Source: Streptomyces flavofungini
Lineage (GTDB): Bacteria > Actinomycetota > Actinomycetes > Streptomycetales > Streptomycetaceae
Length of the DNA stretch: 64,000 nt
Assembly (NCBI RefSeq): GCF_030388665.1
Contig: NZ_CP128846.1
Span: forward strand, 4,290,501 to 4,354,500
Direction: 5' to 3'
Part shown: piece after piece, positions 1 through 8,296 of the stretch
Position numbering within the stretch: position 1 is the first letter of the stretch
How the letters are laid out: each line of letters opens with the position of its first letter
Translations under genes and position numbers: made by a program
The notes under the pieces: generated by a model
Seen by the model: the letters and a program-made list of their open reading frames with translations, nothing else
The model's database searches: none
What the model was told of the DNA's origin: nothing

Positions 1-110
1 GGAAGAGGTGGTGCTCGGCGCACAGGACGTGACCTACCGGGCCTCAGGCGTGGCCTGCAGCTGCTCCCCTTCGGAATCGGGCAGTTGATGCGTCTCCTGG
101 TCCGCGGACG

Positions 111-524
111 TCACGCGGGTCGACGGTTGCCGCTCGCGCCCGCCACCCGCGCCATCATCAGTTCCGCGGCCTCCTCCGTCGTATCCGGGGGGACGACGAT
201 CAGGTCCCAGCGGCCGTGGCCGGGGGCCGTGAGGACAATGGTGTGTGCCGCGGTGGCCGACGGGCGCCTGCGCAGGCTCACGACCTGGCCGGCGACGAAC
301 ATCCGGCCCGGCGTCGACGACCACTCCACCCCGTTGAGCATGACGCTGGTGATCTGACCCCAGGCGCGGGGCAACCCGGCCAGAAGGGTCGGGAGTTCGG
401 CGAGCAGGACGTACGAGCGAGGCCACCAGGCCCCGTCGATGGCGCGGGGCCCGTCGGCATGGGGTGCCAGGCGCAACCGGAGCTGGGGCTGGCCGGGAAG
501 CGGAAGGTGCGGGGCGTATGTCAT
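111..524 (-). CDS. DUF5994 family protein (copy 1, subfamily A)
   Basis: A 137-residue soluble protein of unknown function with the two DUF5994 landmarks: GAWWPRS at residues 31-37 and GRWDLIVVPP at 104-113. I chose the ATG at 524 because AGGAG lies about 11 nt upstream; an ATG at 554 is in frame but lacks a better ribosome site. It lies 43 bp downstream of a STAS gene on the same strand, so the two are probably co-transcribed. Its closest relative here is the copy at 13215, which is also next to a STAS gene. DUF5994 proteins are actinobacterial with no established biochemistry; the link to STAS regulators is inferred from context. Confidence 0.85.
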   Translation of the reverse strand: MTYAPHLPLPGQPQLRLRLAPHADGPRAIDGAWWPRSYVLLAELPTLLAGLPRAWGQITSVMLNGVEWSSTPGRMFVAGQVVSLRRRPSATAAHTIVLTAPGHGRWDLIVVPPDTTEEAAELMMARVAGASGNRRPA

Positions 525-567
525 GGAGTGCGGCTCCTGCGGGCTGAAGTGCATGGGTGCGGGTTGT

Positions 568-960
568 TCACGGGGTGCTGTCGGATGCGGCGGGCGGCGA
601 TCGGGCGGTGTCGGAGCGGGCCGGATGGTGGGGCGGCTGCTGGGCGAGGTCGTCGTGCAGGGGCAGGCGGTCGCGCAGGTTGCTGTGCGCGAGGGCGAGT
701 TGGACGACGTGGCTGGGGTTGGCCAGGGTGAGGCTGCCACCGGCGTGGTGAATGGCCTGGCGGATGCCGAGGAGGGTGAAGAGGCTCGCGTTGTCGCAGT
801 GGGTGACCGCGGCCAGGTCCAGGGTCAGGTGGCGGCTTCCCTCGGCCAGGACCTGTGAGGTCAGTGCGCACAGTGCGGGGGTGGAGCGGGTGTCGAGTTC
901 GCCGTCCAGGGTGAGGGTCATGACGTAGTGGGGAAGGGTGGGAGTGCGTGTCAGGCCCAT
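568..960 (-). CDS. STAS-domain protein (anti-sigma factor antagonist-like)
   Basis: A 130-residue STAS domain of the RsbV/SpoIIAA type. Such proteins normally bind an anti-sigma kinase and release its sigma factor, and are switched off by serine phosphorylation. The strand-helix signature is DLAAVTHCDNASLFTLL at about residues 48-64. At the usual D-S-[ST]-G-L position this protein reads D56-N-A-S-L, so the canonical phospho-serine is replaced by Asn. The ATG at 960 has AAGGAG 7-8 nt upstream. It is first in a likely two-gene unit with the DUF5994 gene at 111-524. Its anti-sigma partner is not evident; the MEDS/kinase-fold protein at 5262 is a candidate by proximity only. Confidence 0.85.
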   Translation of the reverse strand: MGLTRTPTLPHYVMTLTLDGELDTRSTPALCALTSQVLAEGSRHLTLDLAAVTHCDNASLFTLLGIRQAIHHAGGSLTLANPSHVVQLALAHSNLRDRLPLHDDLAQQPPHHPARSDTARSPPAASDSTP

Positions 961-1677
961 GCGCGGCTCCTTGGCTGCTGGTTTCGATCGGCCGTGGACG
1001 TCAGCAGTGCGCTCGGACGCCGGGCCTTGGGGCTGCGCATGACGGGTTCCCTGTGGAGCATTACGGTGCCGGTCTCGTGAACGCGGCCGTACGTACGGGC
1101 GCGCTGACGAGCGACGGCGCGGCGCCGCGGTGTGGCTCTTCCGCAGCGGCACCGCGCGGCGCCCTTCCGGCGCCAGGGCGTGCGGGAGCAGCCCCCGTTG
1201 GAACAGGCCGGAAGAGTCGAAGGTCGGGGCCGTGCCCCCGTGGGTATGGGCCGGGTCGTAGCAGATCGCGAAGACGCGGAGAACGCGTCAGGAGAGTGGA
1301 CTGACTGCCGGATCGAATCCAGGACGCGGGCTCCCTGCCGATGAGCGACCCGAGGGCGTCCGGGGACCGGGGACCTTGCCAGAAGCGGTCACACGATGAC
1401 CAGCGACGATACTTACGCACAGTAACCCACCAGGGGCAAGTGCGGGGCGGGCGCGCGACACCAGGTTGTGTACGCCGATTTCGGCATCAGGGACCAGCCA
1501 GTGCATCCGTGGCGGAGGCTGGCCGGGCAGGCCGAGAGGGCCGTGAACCGCAACGTCACTTTCTGTATCCGGAAGGATTCCTGGCGTGATGCGCGGCTGG
1601 GGAGGAGGCTGGAGGCAATAGCCGCGTGAGCAGTCTGCGCAAGCGTGCTTCCAAGCACTGTGAAGATGGGCGGATAC
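961..1677. other. Non-coding gap between divergent STAS and GAF-ANTAR genes
   Basis: About 700 bp with no convincing gene. It must hold the promoters of both flanking genes. On the minus strand around 1360-1520 a short stretch resembles part of a methyltransferase (ALAPGGLLCVSI) but lacks a usable context, so no gene is called. Confidence 0.5.
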
Positions 1678-2421
1678 ATGGCTGAACTGCCGCACGAAGA
1701 GCAGTTGGCGGCGGCGTTCGTGGAACTCACCGACACACTGGTGCAGGGCTTCGACGTCATCAACTTCCTGCACACGCTGGCCGAGCACTGCGTCGCCCTG
1801 CTGGACGTGACGGCCTGCGGTGTCCTGCTGGCCACCCCGCAGGGCCGGCTGGTGGACGCGTCCGCCTCTGACGAGCGCACCCGCCTGCTGGAGGTGGCCA
1901 GCATCGAATGGGACGAGGGCCCCTGCCGGGACTGTTACATCACCAGGCGCGAGGTTCCTGACGCTCCGCTGAACACCGCGGCCGCGCGCAGGCGCTGGCC
2001 CCGGTTCACGCCGCGGGCAGTGGACCTCGGCTTCACCTCGGTGGTGGCTTGCCCGCTGCGGCTGCACGACCAGGTGATCGGAGCCCTGAACCTCTTTCGC
2101 GACCAGCCCGGCCCACTGGGCCCCACACAGCTCGGACTGGCCCAGGCGCTGGCCGACACCGCCACCATCGGCGTCCTGCAACAGCGGGCGGTGAGCGAGC
2201 AGATGACAGTCAACGCACAACTGCAGCGGGCCCTGGACTCCCGCATCATCATCGAGCAGGCCAAGGGCTACCTCGCGCACCGGCTCGACACCAGCGTCGA
2301 AGACTCCTTCACCCGGATGCGCCGCTTCGCCCGCACCCATCAGATGCGGCTCACCGAGGTCGCCCGGCAGGTGCTGCTGGGCGCGGTCGATCCCTCGCTG
2401 CTGCGTCGGCCCTGTCAGTGA
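1678..2421 (+). CDS. GAF-ANTAR transcription antitermination regulator (pair 1, first gene)
   Basis: A 247-residue protein with a GAF sensor domain (about 23-170, including the motif EWDEGPCRDC) followed by a C-terminal ANTAR domain (about 186-238, core IIEQAKGYLA). ANTAR domains bind paired RNA hairpins and prevent transcription termination; GAF domains bind small ligands. The start is set by alignment with the same-length paralogue at 14589, whose ATG has a strong GGAGG; here the upstream signal is only GGGCGG, and a GTG at 1645 is possible. A second GAF-ANTAR gene follows 82 bp downstream, and the same pair recurs at 14589-16140. No ANTAR target hairpin pair was recognised in the window. 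Confidence 0.9.
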   Translation: MAELPHEEQLAAAFVELTDTLVQGFDVINFLHTLAEHCVALLDVTACGVLLATPQGRLVDASASDERTRLLEVASIEWDEGPCRDCYITRREVPDAPLNTAAARRRWPRFTPRAVDLGFTSVVACPLRLHDQVIGALNLFRDQPGPLGPTQLGLAQALADTATIGVLQQRAVSEQMTVNAQLQRALDSRIIIEQAKGYLAHRLDTSVEDSFTRMRRFARTHQMRLTEVARQVLLGAVDPSLLRRPCQ

Positions 2422-2503
2422 CAGGCCCTGCCCCCGAGGCGGACGCGCTCGTGAACTCTGTGACGGCGCCCACTCGCACCCCGCCCGGAAGGGGGCGGCC
2501 ACG

Positions 2504-3232
2504 GTGACGCATCCGGTCATGACCGCCTACCTGCTGGCCCTCAGCTCCCACACCGGTCCGGGCCCGGCCCCCCTGCCGATGGCCGACTTCGCCGCCATGC
2601 TCGGCCTGGACGGACTGGGCCTGCTGCTGTCTCCCACTGGAGGACCGGCCCAACTCGTGCAGTCCCACGGCGAACACACGGACCTGCTGGAAGACCTCCA
2701 GCAGGTCCAGGGCCAGGGGCCCAGCCTGGACGCCGCCCGCTTTGGGAGCCTGCTGCTGATACCCGACATCGCCGAGTGCAGCAGCGAGCAGTGGCCGGGC
2801 CTGCCCGCCGCCGTCCAAGCCCTCGGCATACGAGCCGTGTTCGCCTTCCCCCTGCGGATCGGCGTCATCGGCCTGGGTGCCCTCAGCGGCTACCGCACCC
2901 GCCCCGGACCCATGTCGAGCGAGCAGCTGGCCGACGCCCTCGGCCTGGCGGAGATCCTCGCCCAGCTCACCAACGCCACCGCCACCCACACCGACCTCGC
3001 GCCCACCGCGCTCCTGGACGAACCCGGCCTGCACTTCGCCGAAGTCCACCAGGCCACCGGCATGCTTGCCGCCCAACTCCACTCCGACTGCGACAACGCC
3101 CTGATTCTCCTGCGCGGCCACGCCTTCAGCCACGACCAGTCCCTTCTCAGCATCGCCCGCGACGTCCTCGCCCAGCGCCTGCACCTCGACGACAACGACA
3201 ACGACAACGACAACGACACACCACAGCCCTGA
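2504..3232 (+). CDS. GAF-ANTAR-like regulator (pair 1, second gene)
   Basis: A 242-residue partner of the preceding gene. A GAF-like domain fills the first 170 residues and an ANTAR-like helical bundle follows at about 180-230 (core EVHQATGMLAAQL). The GTG start is supported by an AGGGGGCGG stretch also present before the paralogue at 15409, which likewise starts with GTG. The C-terminus is a DNDNDNDND tail encoded by a GACAAC hexanucleotide repeated at 3191-3214, a microsatellite absent from the paralogue. The two ANTAR proteins may work as a pair, for example as heterodimers, but this is inference from their repeated adjacency. Confidence 0.85.
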   Translation: MTHPVMTAYLLALSSHTGPGPAPLPMADFAAMLGLDGLGLLLSPTGGPAQLVQSHGEHTDLLEDLQQVQGQGPSLDAARFGSLLLIPDIAECSSEQWPGLPAAVQALGIRAVFAFPLRIGVIGLGALSGYRTRPGPMSSEQLADALGLAEILAQLTNATATHTDLAPTALLDEPGLHFAEVHQATGMLAAQLHSDCDNALILLRGHAFSHDQSLLSIARDVLAQRLHLDDNDNDNDNDTPQP

Positions 3233-3378
3233 ACACCGGAAGCGGACGGCCTGAACACGCAGGTCACCGCCGGTGATTGCTGCCGATCCGACACCGGTGC
3301 AAGGCTCGTCGCCGCACCTGGACTCGTCGTCGGCGAGGGAGAGCCGACGGCATCGAGCCACCGCGTTCCTGTGGCAGT

Positions 3379-3424
3379 GCCCGTCCCATGACCGGTGAAG
3401 AGCCCGTCCCATGACCGGTGAAGA
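3379..3424. repeat. Perfect tandem duplication, 23 bp x 2
   Basis: The units 3379-3401 and 3402-3424 are identical (gcccgtcccatgaccggtga plus three bases). They lie in the non-coding gap between the GAF-ANTAR gene and the desaturase remnant. This is one of several 17-23 bp perfect duplications in the window and is consistent with replication slippage. Confidence 0.9.
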
Positions 3425-3489
3425 CGCACCGGACGTGCGTCGGAGTATGGAACGGGTTCGCCGAAGACAGCGGGCTTCTCCTACGACCG

Positions 3490-3842
3490 GATCAGGGGCG
3501 TCGCGTGCCGCAGACCGCGCGACTGTCCGCGCATACGCGTGCCGTACCGGTAGGGCGAGCGCGGGTCGCCGGACGGTCGGTGGAGGCGTGGTGGCGACGG
3601 TGCGGGGCGACCCCGACCGATGACGTCGCCCTGGAAGCTCATCGGCCCGGCTGCCGCGCGAGCGATGCGCACGGTGCGGACGGCCCGGTGGCCACCGTGG
3701 TGCGACCTCGGTGGAAGCCGACCATGGTCCCGAGGCCAGCGAGCACGTACAGGACGGGGCCGAGCGCGATGTCCGCGAAATGGATCCGCCGCTCCCGCAG
3801 CAGCCGTCCGCCGACGCCGAGCGCCACGAACGGCATCACCAC
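3490..3842 (-). pseudogene. Fatty-acid desaturase remnant
   Basis: A decayed copy of the acyl-CoA desaturase found intact at 12158-13171. Matching segments fall in different minus-strand frames: VVMPFVALG and TMVGFHRG in one frame (about 3842-3700), then VRTVRIARAAAGPMSFQGDV in a second, then a shift through the second histidine box and back to GDPRSPYRYGTRMRGQ near 3540-3500. Sequence equivalent to roughly residues 57-160 of the intact protein is left; the N-terminus, the last half and the third histidine box are gone. The presence of at least two frameshifts plus truncation makes a functional product very unlikely. Confidence 0.8.
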
Positions 3843-4039
3843 GGGCCGGATACGCCGGAACCCACCGGGCGGCCCCGGTGCGACCGACGGGCGGAACCGG
3901 GCTCGTCGCCGCCTCACCCGCAGGAGTACCGTTGAGACACCAAGGGCATTTCGCACTCCGGCATCCACGCGGGTCTCGTCCTCGGTGAGCAACGGCATCG
4001 GGGACGGCCGCCGCGTCGCTCCGAGGACGGGTTCGCATC

Positions 4040-4552
4040 ATGACCGCGAGCATCACGCCCACCCACACCGACGTTCCGTCGCCTTCCTCCTCCGCCGCGC
4101 GCGTGGCGTCGACGTCCCCGACCGGCCGCGGCCTGCTCGACGGCGCCTGGCGTCCCCGCTCGCGCGACCCGGCCGTGGAAGTCCCCGCCCTGATGGACGT
4201 ACTCGATCCGTTGTGGGGCCGTATCACGCGCGTCGCCGTGAATCCGACGCTCTGGCCCGTCGTCCCGCGCAAGGTGACCGTTCGCGACCGCGTGCTCAAG
4301 GTCGGCTGGTTCGCTCCTGAACTCGACCCGCACAAGGCGCTGTTGCTGTTCTACGGCACCGGCTGCTTCGACCTGTCGGTGATTCCGCCCGAGACGGCGG
4401 CCGCGAGCGCGGCCCGGCTCATGGCCGCCGCCTGCGACACGGCCGGGTCGCCGCTGACCGCCACCGCTCTCCTCGCCGCCGAGACCGCACGCCACGACGA
4501 CGGCACCGTGGGCGAGCGGCCGCGGACGGTTCCGGGCACGCCGACGTCGTGA
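4040..4552 (+). CDS. DUF5994 family protein (copy 2, subfamily B)
   Basis: A 170-residue DUF5994 protein with LLDGAWRPRSRD near residue 32, the block DPLWGRITRVAVNP and the strand VLKVGWFAPE. The second Trp of the usual GAWWPRS is Arg here, and the normally conserved GRWDLLVIPP reads GCFDLSVIPP, so this copy has lost the Trp of that motif. The closest paralogue is the copy at 10913. The ATG at 4040 follows a GAGGAC ribosome site. The GNAT gene starts 40 bp downstream in the same direction, so co-transcription is likely. Function unknown. Confidence 0.88.
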   Translation: MTASITPTHTDVPSPSSSAARVASTSPTGRGLLDGAWRPRSRDPAVEVPALMDVLDPLWGRITRVAVNPTLWPVVPRKVTVRDRVLKVGWFAPELDPHKALLLFYGTGCFDLSVIPPETAAASAARLMAAACDTAGSPLTATALLAAETARHDDGTVGERPRTVPGTPTS

Positions 4553-4591
4553 CCGCACCACCCACAAGAAGGGCCGCTGAAGGGAGTCCGG

Positions 4592-5140
4592 ATGGCCGAG
4601 GTGTATCTGCGCAGGCTCACCCGGTGGCAGGCCGAGCAGCAGCGGGAGGTCGTCGCCGATCTGTACGTCTTGGCATACCGCACCGCCGCCGGAGCCGAGT
4701 ACCGCGACCGGGAAGGGTTTCTGCGCCTCTTCGAGCAGCACGTGCGGCACGACGGCTTCGACATGGTGGTCGCCGACGAGGTGCGCCTCATCGGCTGCGC
4801 CCATGGGTACCGCCTGGAGCGCGACGGGGCCTGGTGGGCCGGCTTTCCCGTCGAGGTGACGCCGCAGATCGAGGAACTCACCGCGTCCGGGCGGGCGTTC
4901 GTGCTCGCCGAGCTGATGGTGCTGCCCGGGTACCGCCGCCGCGGTGTCGCGACCCGCCTCGCCGAACTGCTGCTGTCCCGCCATCCGCAGGACCTGGTCG
5001 TGGCCGGGGTGGGCCCGGACAGGGCCGAGGACGGGATCAGGGATCTGCTCCGCGCCTGGGGCTGGAAGGAACTGCCCGCCTCGGGACCGGGCACGGGGGC
5101 ACCGGGCCGCGCGGTGTGGGCGCGTGGGCCGGTGCGGTGA
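4592..5140 (+). CDS. GNAT family N-acetyltransferase
   Basis: A 182-residue single-domain GNAT enzyme, expected to move an acetyl group from acetyl-CoA to an amine. Motif A is visible at about 103-128 (FVLAELMVLPGYRRRGVA), with the pyrophosphate-binding RRRGVA at 115-120. The N-terminus VYLRRLTRWQAEQQRE is shared almost exactly with the second copy at 55352, so the two are recent paralogues. A third, truncated copy lies at 14072. The ATG has GAAGGGAGT upstream. The substrate is not predictable from sequence. Confidence 0.88.
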   Translation: MAEVYLRRLTRWQAEQQREVVADLYVLAYRTAAGAEYRDREGFLRLFEQHVRHDGFDMVVADEVRLIGCAHGYRLERDGAWWAGFPVEVTPQIEELTASGRAFVLAELMVLPGYRRRGVATRLAELLLSRHPQDLVVAGVGPDRAEDGIRDLLRAWGWKELPASGPGTGAPGRAVWARGPVR

Positions 5141-5202
5141 GCGGCCGGTGCGAGGACAACCGGGTGGGGCGAGGAGCGGCCGGGGCGAGGACAACCGGGT
5201 GG
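5139..5202. repeat. Imperfect tandem duplication, 29 bp units, 35 bp period
   Basis: The segments 5139-5167 and 5174-5202 differ at one base (gagcggccggtgcgaggaca versus gagcggccggggcgaggaca, then identical). The repeat lies across and just after the acetyltransferase stop codon. Confidence 0.85.
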
Positions 5203-5261
5203 CTCCGTTCGGATCGACCGTCACGACCTCTCGCCGCCCGTCACGAAGGAGGCTCCTCCCG

Positions 5262-6224
5262 ATGAATGAGGCGCGCGTGCCGTCCCGACCGGGATGCGCT
5301 CACCAACTGCTGCTCTACGGCGACGACGCCCAGTTCCTGTCCGCGGCGCTGCCCTTCGCCCATGACGGCGTCACCGCCGGGGAGCCCGTCTTCGTCGCCA
5401 CGAACCGCCACAACACCGCGCTGCTGCGCAGGCGTCTGGGCCCGCGGGCCGGCCGGGTGACGTTCGCCGCGGCGCACTGGTTCCGCAGCCCCGCCCAGGC
5501 CCTGCTGTCCTTCCACGACAAGGCCCGCACCGGCGGACCCGGGTCCCGCGTCCTGGGTGAGGCCCCCTGGAACGAATTCGCCCCCGGCCAGTTACGGGAG
5601 TGGTCGCGCTACGAGTCGCTGCTCACCCTCGCGCTCGCCTCAACCGGCGCCCGGCACCTGTGCCCCTACAACACCGCCGTCCTGGCCCCCGGCATCCTGC
5701 GCACCGCCCGGCTCACCCATCCCACCCTGGCCGCGGGGAGTTCCCACCTCGCCAACCCCGACCATGTCGCACCCGCGGAGTTCAGCGCGGGCTGCGACGC
5801 CGCACCGCTGTCCGAACCTCCCATGGGCTCCGCCGAGTTCCACTTCGCCGAGCCCCGACAGATCGCCGCGCTGAGGGAGTTCGCCGCGTGGTCGGCCCGG
5901 TGCGCGGCGCTCTCCTCCGGCCGCGTCGACTCCCTGCTGATCTGCGTCGCCGAGGCCGCCACGAACGTCCTGCGGCACGGCGGCGGCGCGGGCGCCTGCC
6001 GGATCTGGGCCACCGCGTACGAGCTGATCTGCGAGATCAGCGACGACGGCGGGGACCTGGACACCGCGCTGGCCGGGCATCTGCCGCCCGACCCGGCCCG
6101 ACCCGGCGGCCGCGGCCTGTGGCTCATCCGCCGACTCAGCGACGCCGCGGACATCCGCAGTACCGGACACGGCACCACCGTCCGCATCCGGATGACCCTC
6201 GACCGTCGCCGTGCCACACCCTGA
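5262..6224 (+). CDS. MEDS-domain / histidine-kinase-fold regulator (RsbA-family anti-sigma factor-like)
   Basis: A 320-residue protein. The N-terminal MEDS sensor domain (about 10-170, starting HQLLLYGDDAQFL) is followed by a GHKL ATPase domain (about 195-315) with the N box EAATNVLRHG at 231-240, the G1 box ISDDGGD at 259-265 and the G2 box GGRGLWLI at 282-289. There is no phospho-accepting histidine domain, which fits an RsbW/RsbA-type switch kinase that phosphorylates STAS proteins and sequesters a sigma factor. Its sigma and STAS partners are unproven, although three STAS genes lie in the same 17 kb. AAGGAGG sits 9 nt before the ATG. Confidence 0.85.
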   Translation: MNEARVPSRPGCAHQLLLYGDDAQFLSAALPFAHDGVTAGEPVFVATNRHNTALLRRRLGPRAGRVTFAAAHWFRSPAQALLSFHDKARTGGPGSRVLGEAPWNEFAPGQLREWSRYESLLTLALASTGARHLCPYNTAVLAPGILRTARLTHPTLAAGSSHLANPDHVAPAEFSAGCDAAPLSEPPMGSAEFHFAEPRQIAALREFAAWSARCAALSSGRVDSLLICVAEAATNVLRHGGGAGACRIWATAYELICEISDDGGDLDTALAGHLPPDPARPGGRGLWLIRRLSDAADIRSTGHGTTVRIRMTLDRRRATP

Positions 6225-6236
6225 CGATCGCGGAGC

Positions 6237-6600
6237 TCAGCGGGGATCGATGCCGGTAGCAGCCAGGATCTCCGCCGCCGAGGCACTGTCGTCGTCCCGT
6301 ACGGCGAGGGTCATGGCGGCACGGGCGGCCTCCTCACCGGCGTCCGGCGCAAGCATCAAGAAGGAGAAGATGTCCCGTGCCCCACGGGAGACGCGCATGC
6401 CCCACGGGAGACGAGCATGCCCCACGGGAGACGAGCATCGTGTGGTCGTCGACCGCGGACCAGTCGATACGGACCGGGCGGCCGTCCACCGTCCGCGAGC
6501 GGTGGTGCACGTCCCAGGCCCCGGCGTCCGCCCGGACCGCCCGGGGACACCCACGCCGAAGCCGGTCAGCGAACCCCCGCCGTAGCGCGTCCGCAGGCGA
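6237..6600 (-). pseudogene. DUF5994-like gene broken by a 20-bp repeat expansion
   Basis: Read on the minus strand, one frame gives AWDVHHRSRTVDGRPVRIDW and VDDHTMLVSRG; another gives ARDIFSFLMLAPDAGEEAAR and an AATGIDPR terminus. Joined, they follow the order of a DUF5994 C-terminal half. The frames are separated by three copies of a 20-bp unit (6379-6438). Deleting two copies (40 bp) fuses the halves as VSRGARDIFSFLMLAP with no stop. No start codon is visible in the upstream frame and the N-terminal GAWWPRS motif is absent, so a second lesion is likely. It converges on the MEDS gene, 12 bp away. Confidence 0.7.
6379..6438. repeat. Tandem repeat, 20 bp x 3
   Basis: Units at 6379-6398, 6399-6418 and 6419-6438 read gccccacgggagacgNgcat, the first with c and the other two with a at N. 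The length is not a multiple of three, so a change in copy number moves the reading frame of the DUF5994-like sequence in which it lies. Confidence 0.95.
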
Positions 6601-6655
6601 AAGACGTTCGCCGACCGCCTCGCTCCCGACACGACCCGGCCCTGAGCATCACGGC

Positions 6656-7279
6656 TCAAGGCCGCGGGGCCGGCTCCTCCCCCGCGGCCTCATCACCGGC
6701 GGGTTCAGGGGTGCGGAGACGGGCTGCCGCCCGGCGAGCCCGTTCGGCCAGACACTGGTACTCGGCCGTCAGCTCCGGCTGTTCCTGGGCAGCCCGCTCG
6801 TACTCATCGGCCAGTGCTTCCTGAGTGGCACCCAGCGCGAACGCCACTTCCGTCAACTGTTGCTGAAGGCGGATCGCCCTGGCTTCCAGCACTTCCCGCG
6901 ACCTGGGCCCTGCGACGCCCTGGCGAGCCTGTGAGGCAGCCACCTCCCTGTCGATGGCTCCTTGCTCCCTCATATCGCGCGCGTCCGCGCGACGCAGCGC
7001 CGCCTCACTGCGATCCAGCAGATCGTCACCGCTTTCCATCAGCCGCCGGGACCGCTCGATCGCCTCATACGAACGCTCCCGCGGGCTGGGCGCCAGCTGC
7101 CCCAACCGGCGAGCCCGCTCGTCCAGCCGCCCCTCCCACCCGGCGAGCCGCCCCTCCCGCTCGTCGGCCGACCGTTCCCGCTCGTCGGCCATACGCTCGC
7201 GCTCATCAGCCACGCGCTCGCGCTGATCGGCAGCAGCATCAGCCGAGGTGCGCTCACCGTCTGATCGGCTCTTCTCCAT
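6656..7279 (-). CDS. Coiled-coil hypothetical protein with ADERER heptad repeats
   Basis: A 207-residue, highly charged protein. Residues about 18-45 carry a heptad repeat (VADERER, MADERER, SADEREG), and most of the rest looks helical and coiled-coil, rich in Arg, Glu and Ala (for example EAIERSRRLMESGDDLLDR). There is no signal peptide or membrane segment. The ATG at 7279 lacks a ribosome site; a CATACT hexamer 6 nt upstream suggests a leaderless transcript. Similar ADERE-repeat proteins occur in actinobacteria without known function. A structural or scaffold role is plausible but unproven. Confidence 0.75.
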   Translation of the reverse strand: MEKSRSDGERTSADAAADQRERVADERERMADERERSADEREGRLAGWEGRLDERARRLGQLAPSPRERSYEAIERSRRLMESGDDLLDRSEAALRRADARDMREQGAIDREVAASQARQGVAGPRSREVLEARAIRLQQQLTEVAFALGATQEALADEYERAAQEQPELTAEYQCLAERARRAAARLRTPEPAGDEAAGEEPAPRP

Positions 7280-7771
7280 GCTGGCAGTATGCCTAGACAG
7301 GCACGTGATCGTCGCGCTGTGTCATGGCTCGGGGATGCGACACTTCCCGATACCGAAGTCACCCCGCCGGTTCGTCGTCCTCAGGCACCACGGACGACCT
7401 CACTGGCGTTCTCCTGCGAGGCGATCAAGTCGCCTGCCCCCATGAGCAGTTCATGCAGCCACGAAGCCCGAAGCGGCCGAGTGCCAAGCACCATCGAACG
7501 GCGACGGCTTCTCGGGCGTACCCCGGCCCCAGAGCCCCCTCCCTCACCCCCGAAGGCAGCGGCCTGGGCACCCCACGTGGGCCGCGGCGGCGTGCGGAAC
7601 GCGCGCGCCGGCCCTCCCCCTCGCCCCGAGACACTGCGAGCGGCATGGGAGCCCTCGACACGGAGTACCGTGGAAGGACCGGGAGTTCGCCGTGTCCCCC
7701 TCAGGGCCCCGCCCCCGGTGTACACCGATGCCGGGTGCCGCCGCAGGCGCCCCGGGGACAGGGACCGCGTC
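7280..7771. other. Non-coding gap, divergent promoters
   Basis: About 490 bp between the coiled-coil gene and the third DUF5994 gene. No gene-like reading frame was accepted. On the minus strand at about 7383-7470 the tail WLHELLMGAGDLIASQE looks protein-like but has no identifiable family or start, and may be a further remnant. Confidence 0.4.
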
Positions 7772-8296
7772 ATGGCCGCGCCCGTTCGGCTCGCTCTCGG
7801 CCCGACCGCCTTTCCTCCGGGGCCGCTGTCCGGCGCCTGGTGGCCGCGCTCCGACGACCTGAAGGCGGAACTCCCGGCGCTGGCCGCGGTGTTCGACCCG
7901 CATCCGGGCAGGATCACCCGCATCGCCACCACCCGCGACGCCTGGTCGACCACATCCCACGATCTGCCCGTGCAGGGCCACACCGTGCGGGCGAGGTGGG
8001 TCATCCCCGGGTGCGATCCGTACACGATCCGGCTCTTCTCCTACGCCGTCGCGCGCTGGGACCTGCTCGTGATCCCGCACGGCACGGCGGCCGACACCGC
8101 CGGCCGGCTCATGTCCGCGGCGTCGGACCCCGCCAACCGCCTCACCGCCGGGGCTCTCGTGGCCGCGGAGCAAGAGCGCCTCCCGGTCGGCGGGCCACAG
8201 GAGCGGCCCACCGTCCCGGCCGGCTACGGCAGGGCGTGGCGCAGTACGCGTCCCCACATCGACGCGTACTGCCGCCACAGTGGTCCGGTGACATAG
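7772..8296 (+). CDS. DUF5994 family protein (copy 3)
   Basis: A 174-residue DUF5994 protein with LSGAWWPRSDDL near residue 20, GRITRIATTRDAW near 47, and ARWDLLVIPHGTAADTAGRL near 93. It diverges from both subfamily A and B copies and has an extra basic C-terminal tail of about 40 residues. The ATG follows AGGGAC. The last 73 bp overlap the convergent desaturase gene (8224-9291), so the C-terminal tail is encoded opposite the desaturase 3' end; it may be a read-through extension gained when the two genes came together. Confidence 0.8.
   Translation: MAAPVRLALGPTAFPPGPLSGAWWPRSDDLKAELPALAAVFDPHPGRITRIATTRDAWSTTSHDLPVQGHTVRARWVIPGCDPYTIRLFSYAVARWDLLVIPHGTAADTAGRLMSAASDPANRLTAGALVAAEQERLPVGGPQERPTVPAGYGRAWRSTRPHIDAYCRHSGPVT

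Noticed and set aside
1288..1530. Minus-strand reading frame with ALAPGGLLCVSIVAGHR, reminiscent of a methyltransferase segment
   Set aside because: Only one short motif-like stretch, no SAM-binding motif I, no start with a ribosome site; could be chance in GC-rich DNA.
2351..3412. 353-residue minus-strand frame opposite the second GAF-ANTAR gene
   Set aside because: Antisense shadow: repetitive Val/Gly-rich composition, no family, while the plus strand has a clear paralogue at 15409.
6379..6438. Possible CRISPR or recombination site
   Set aside because: Three directly adjacent 20-bp units without spacers and no recombinase gene; best explained as slippage.
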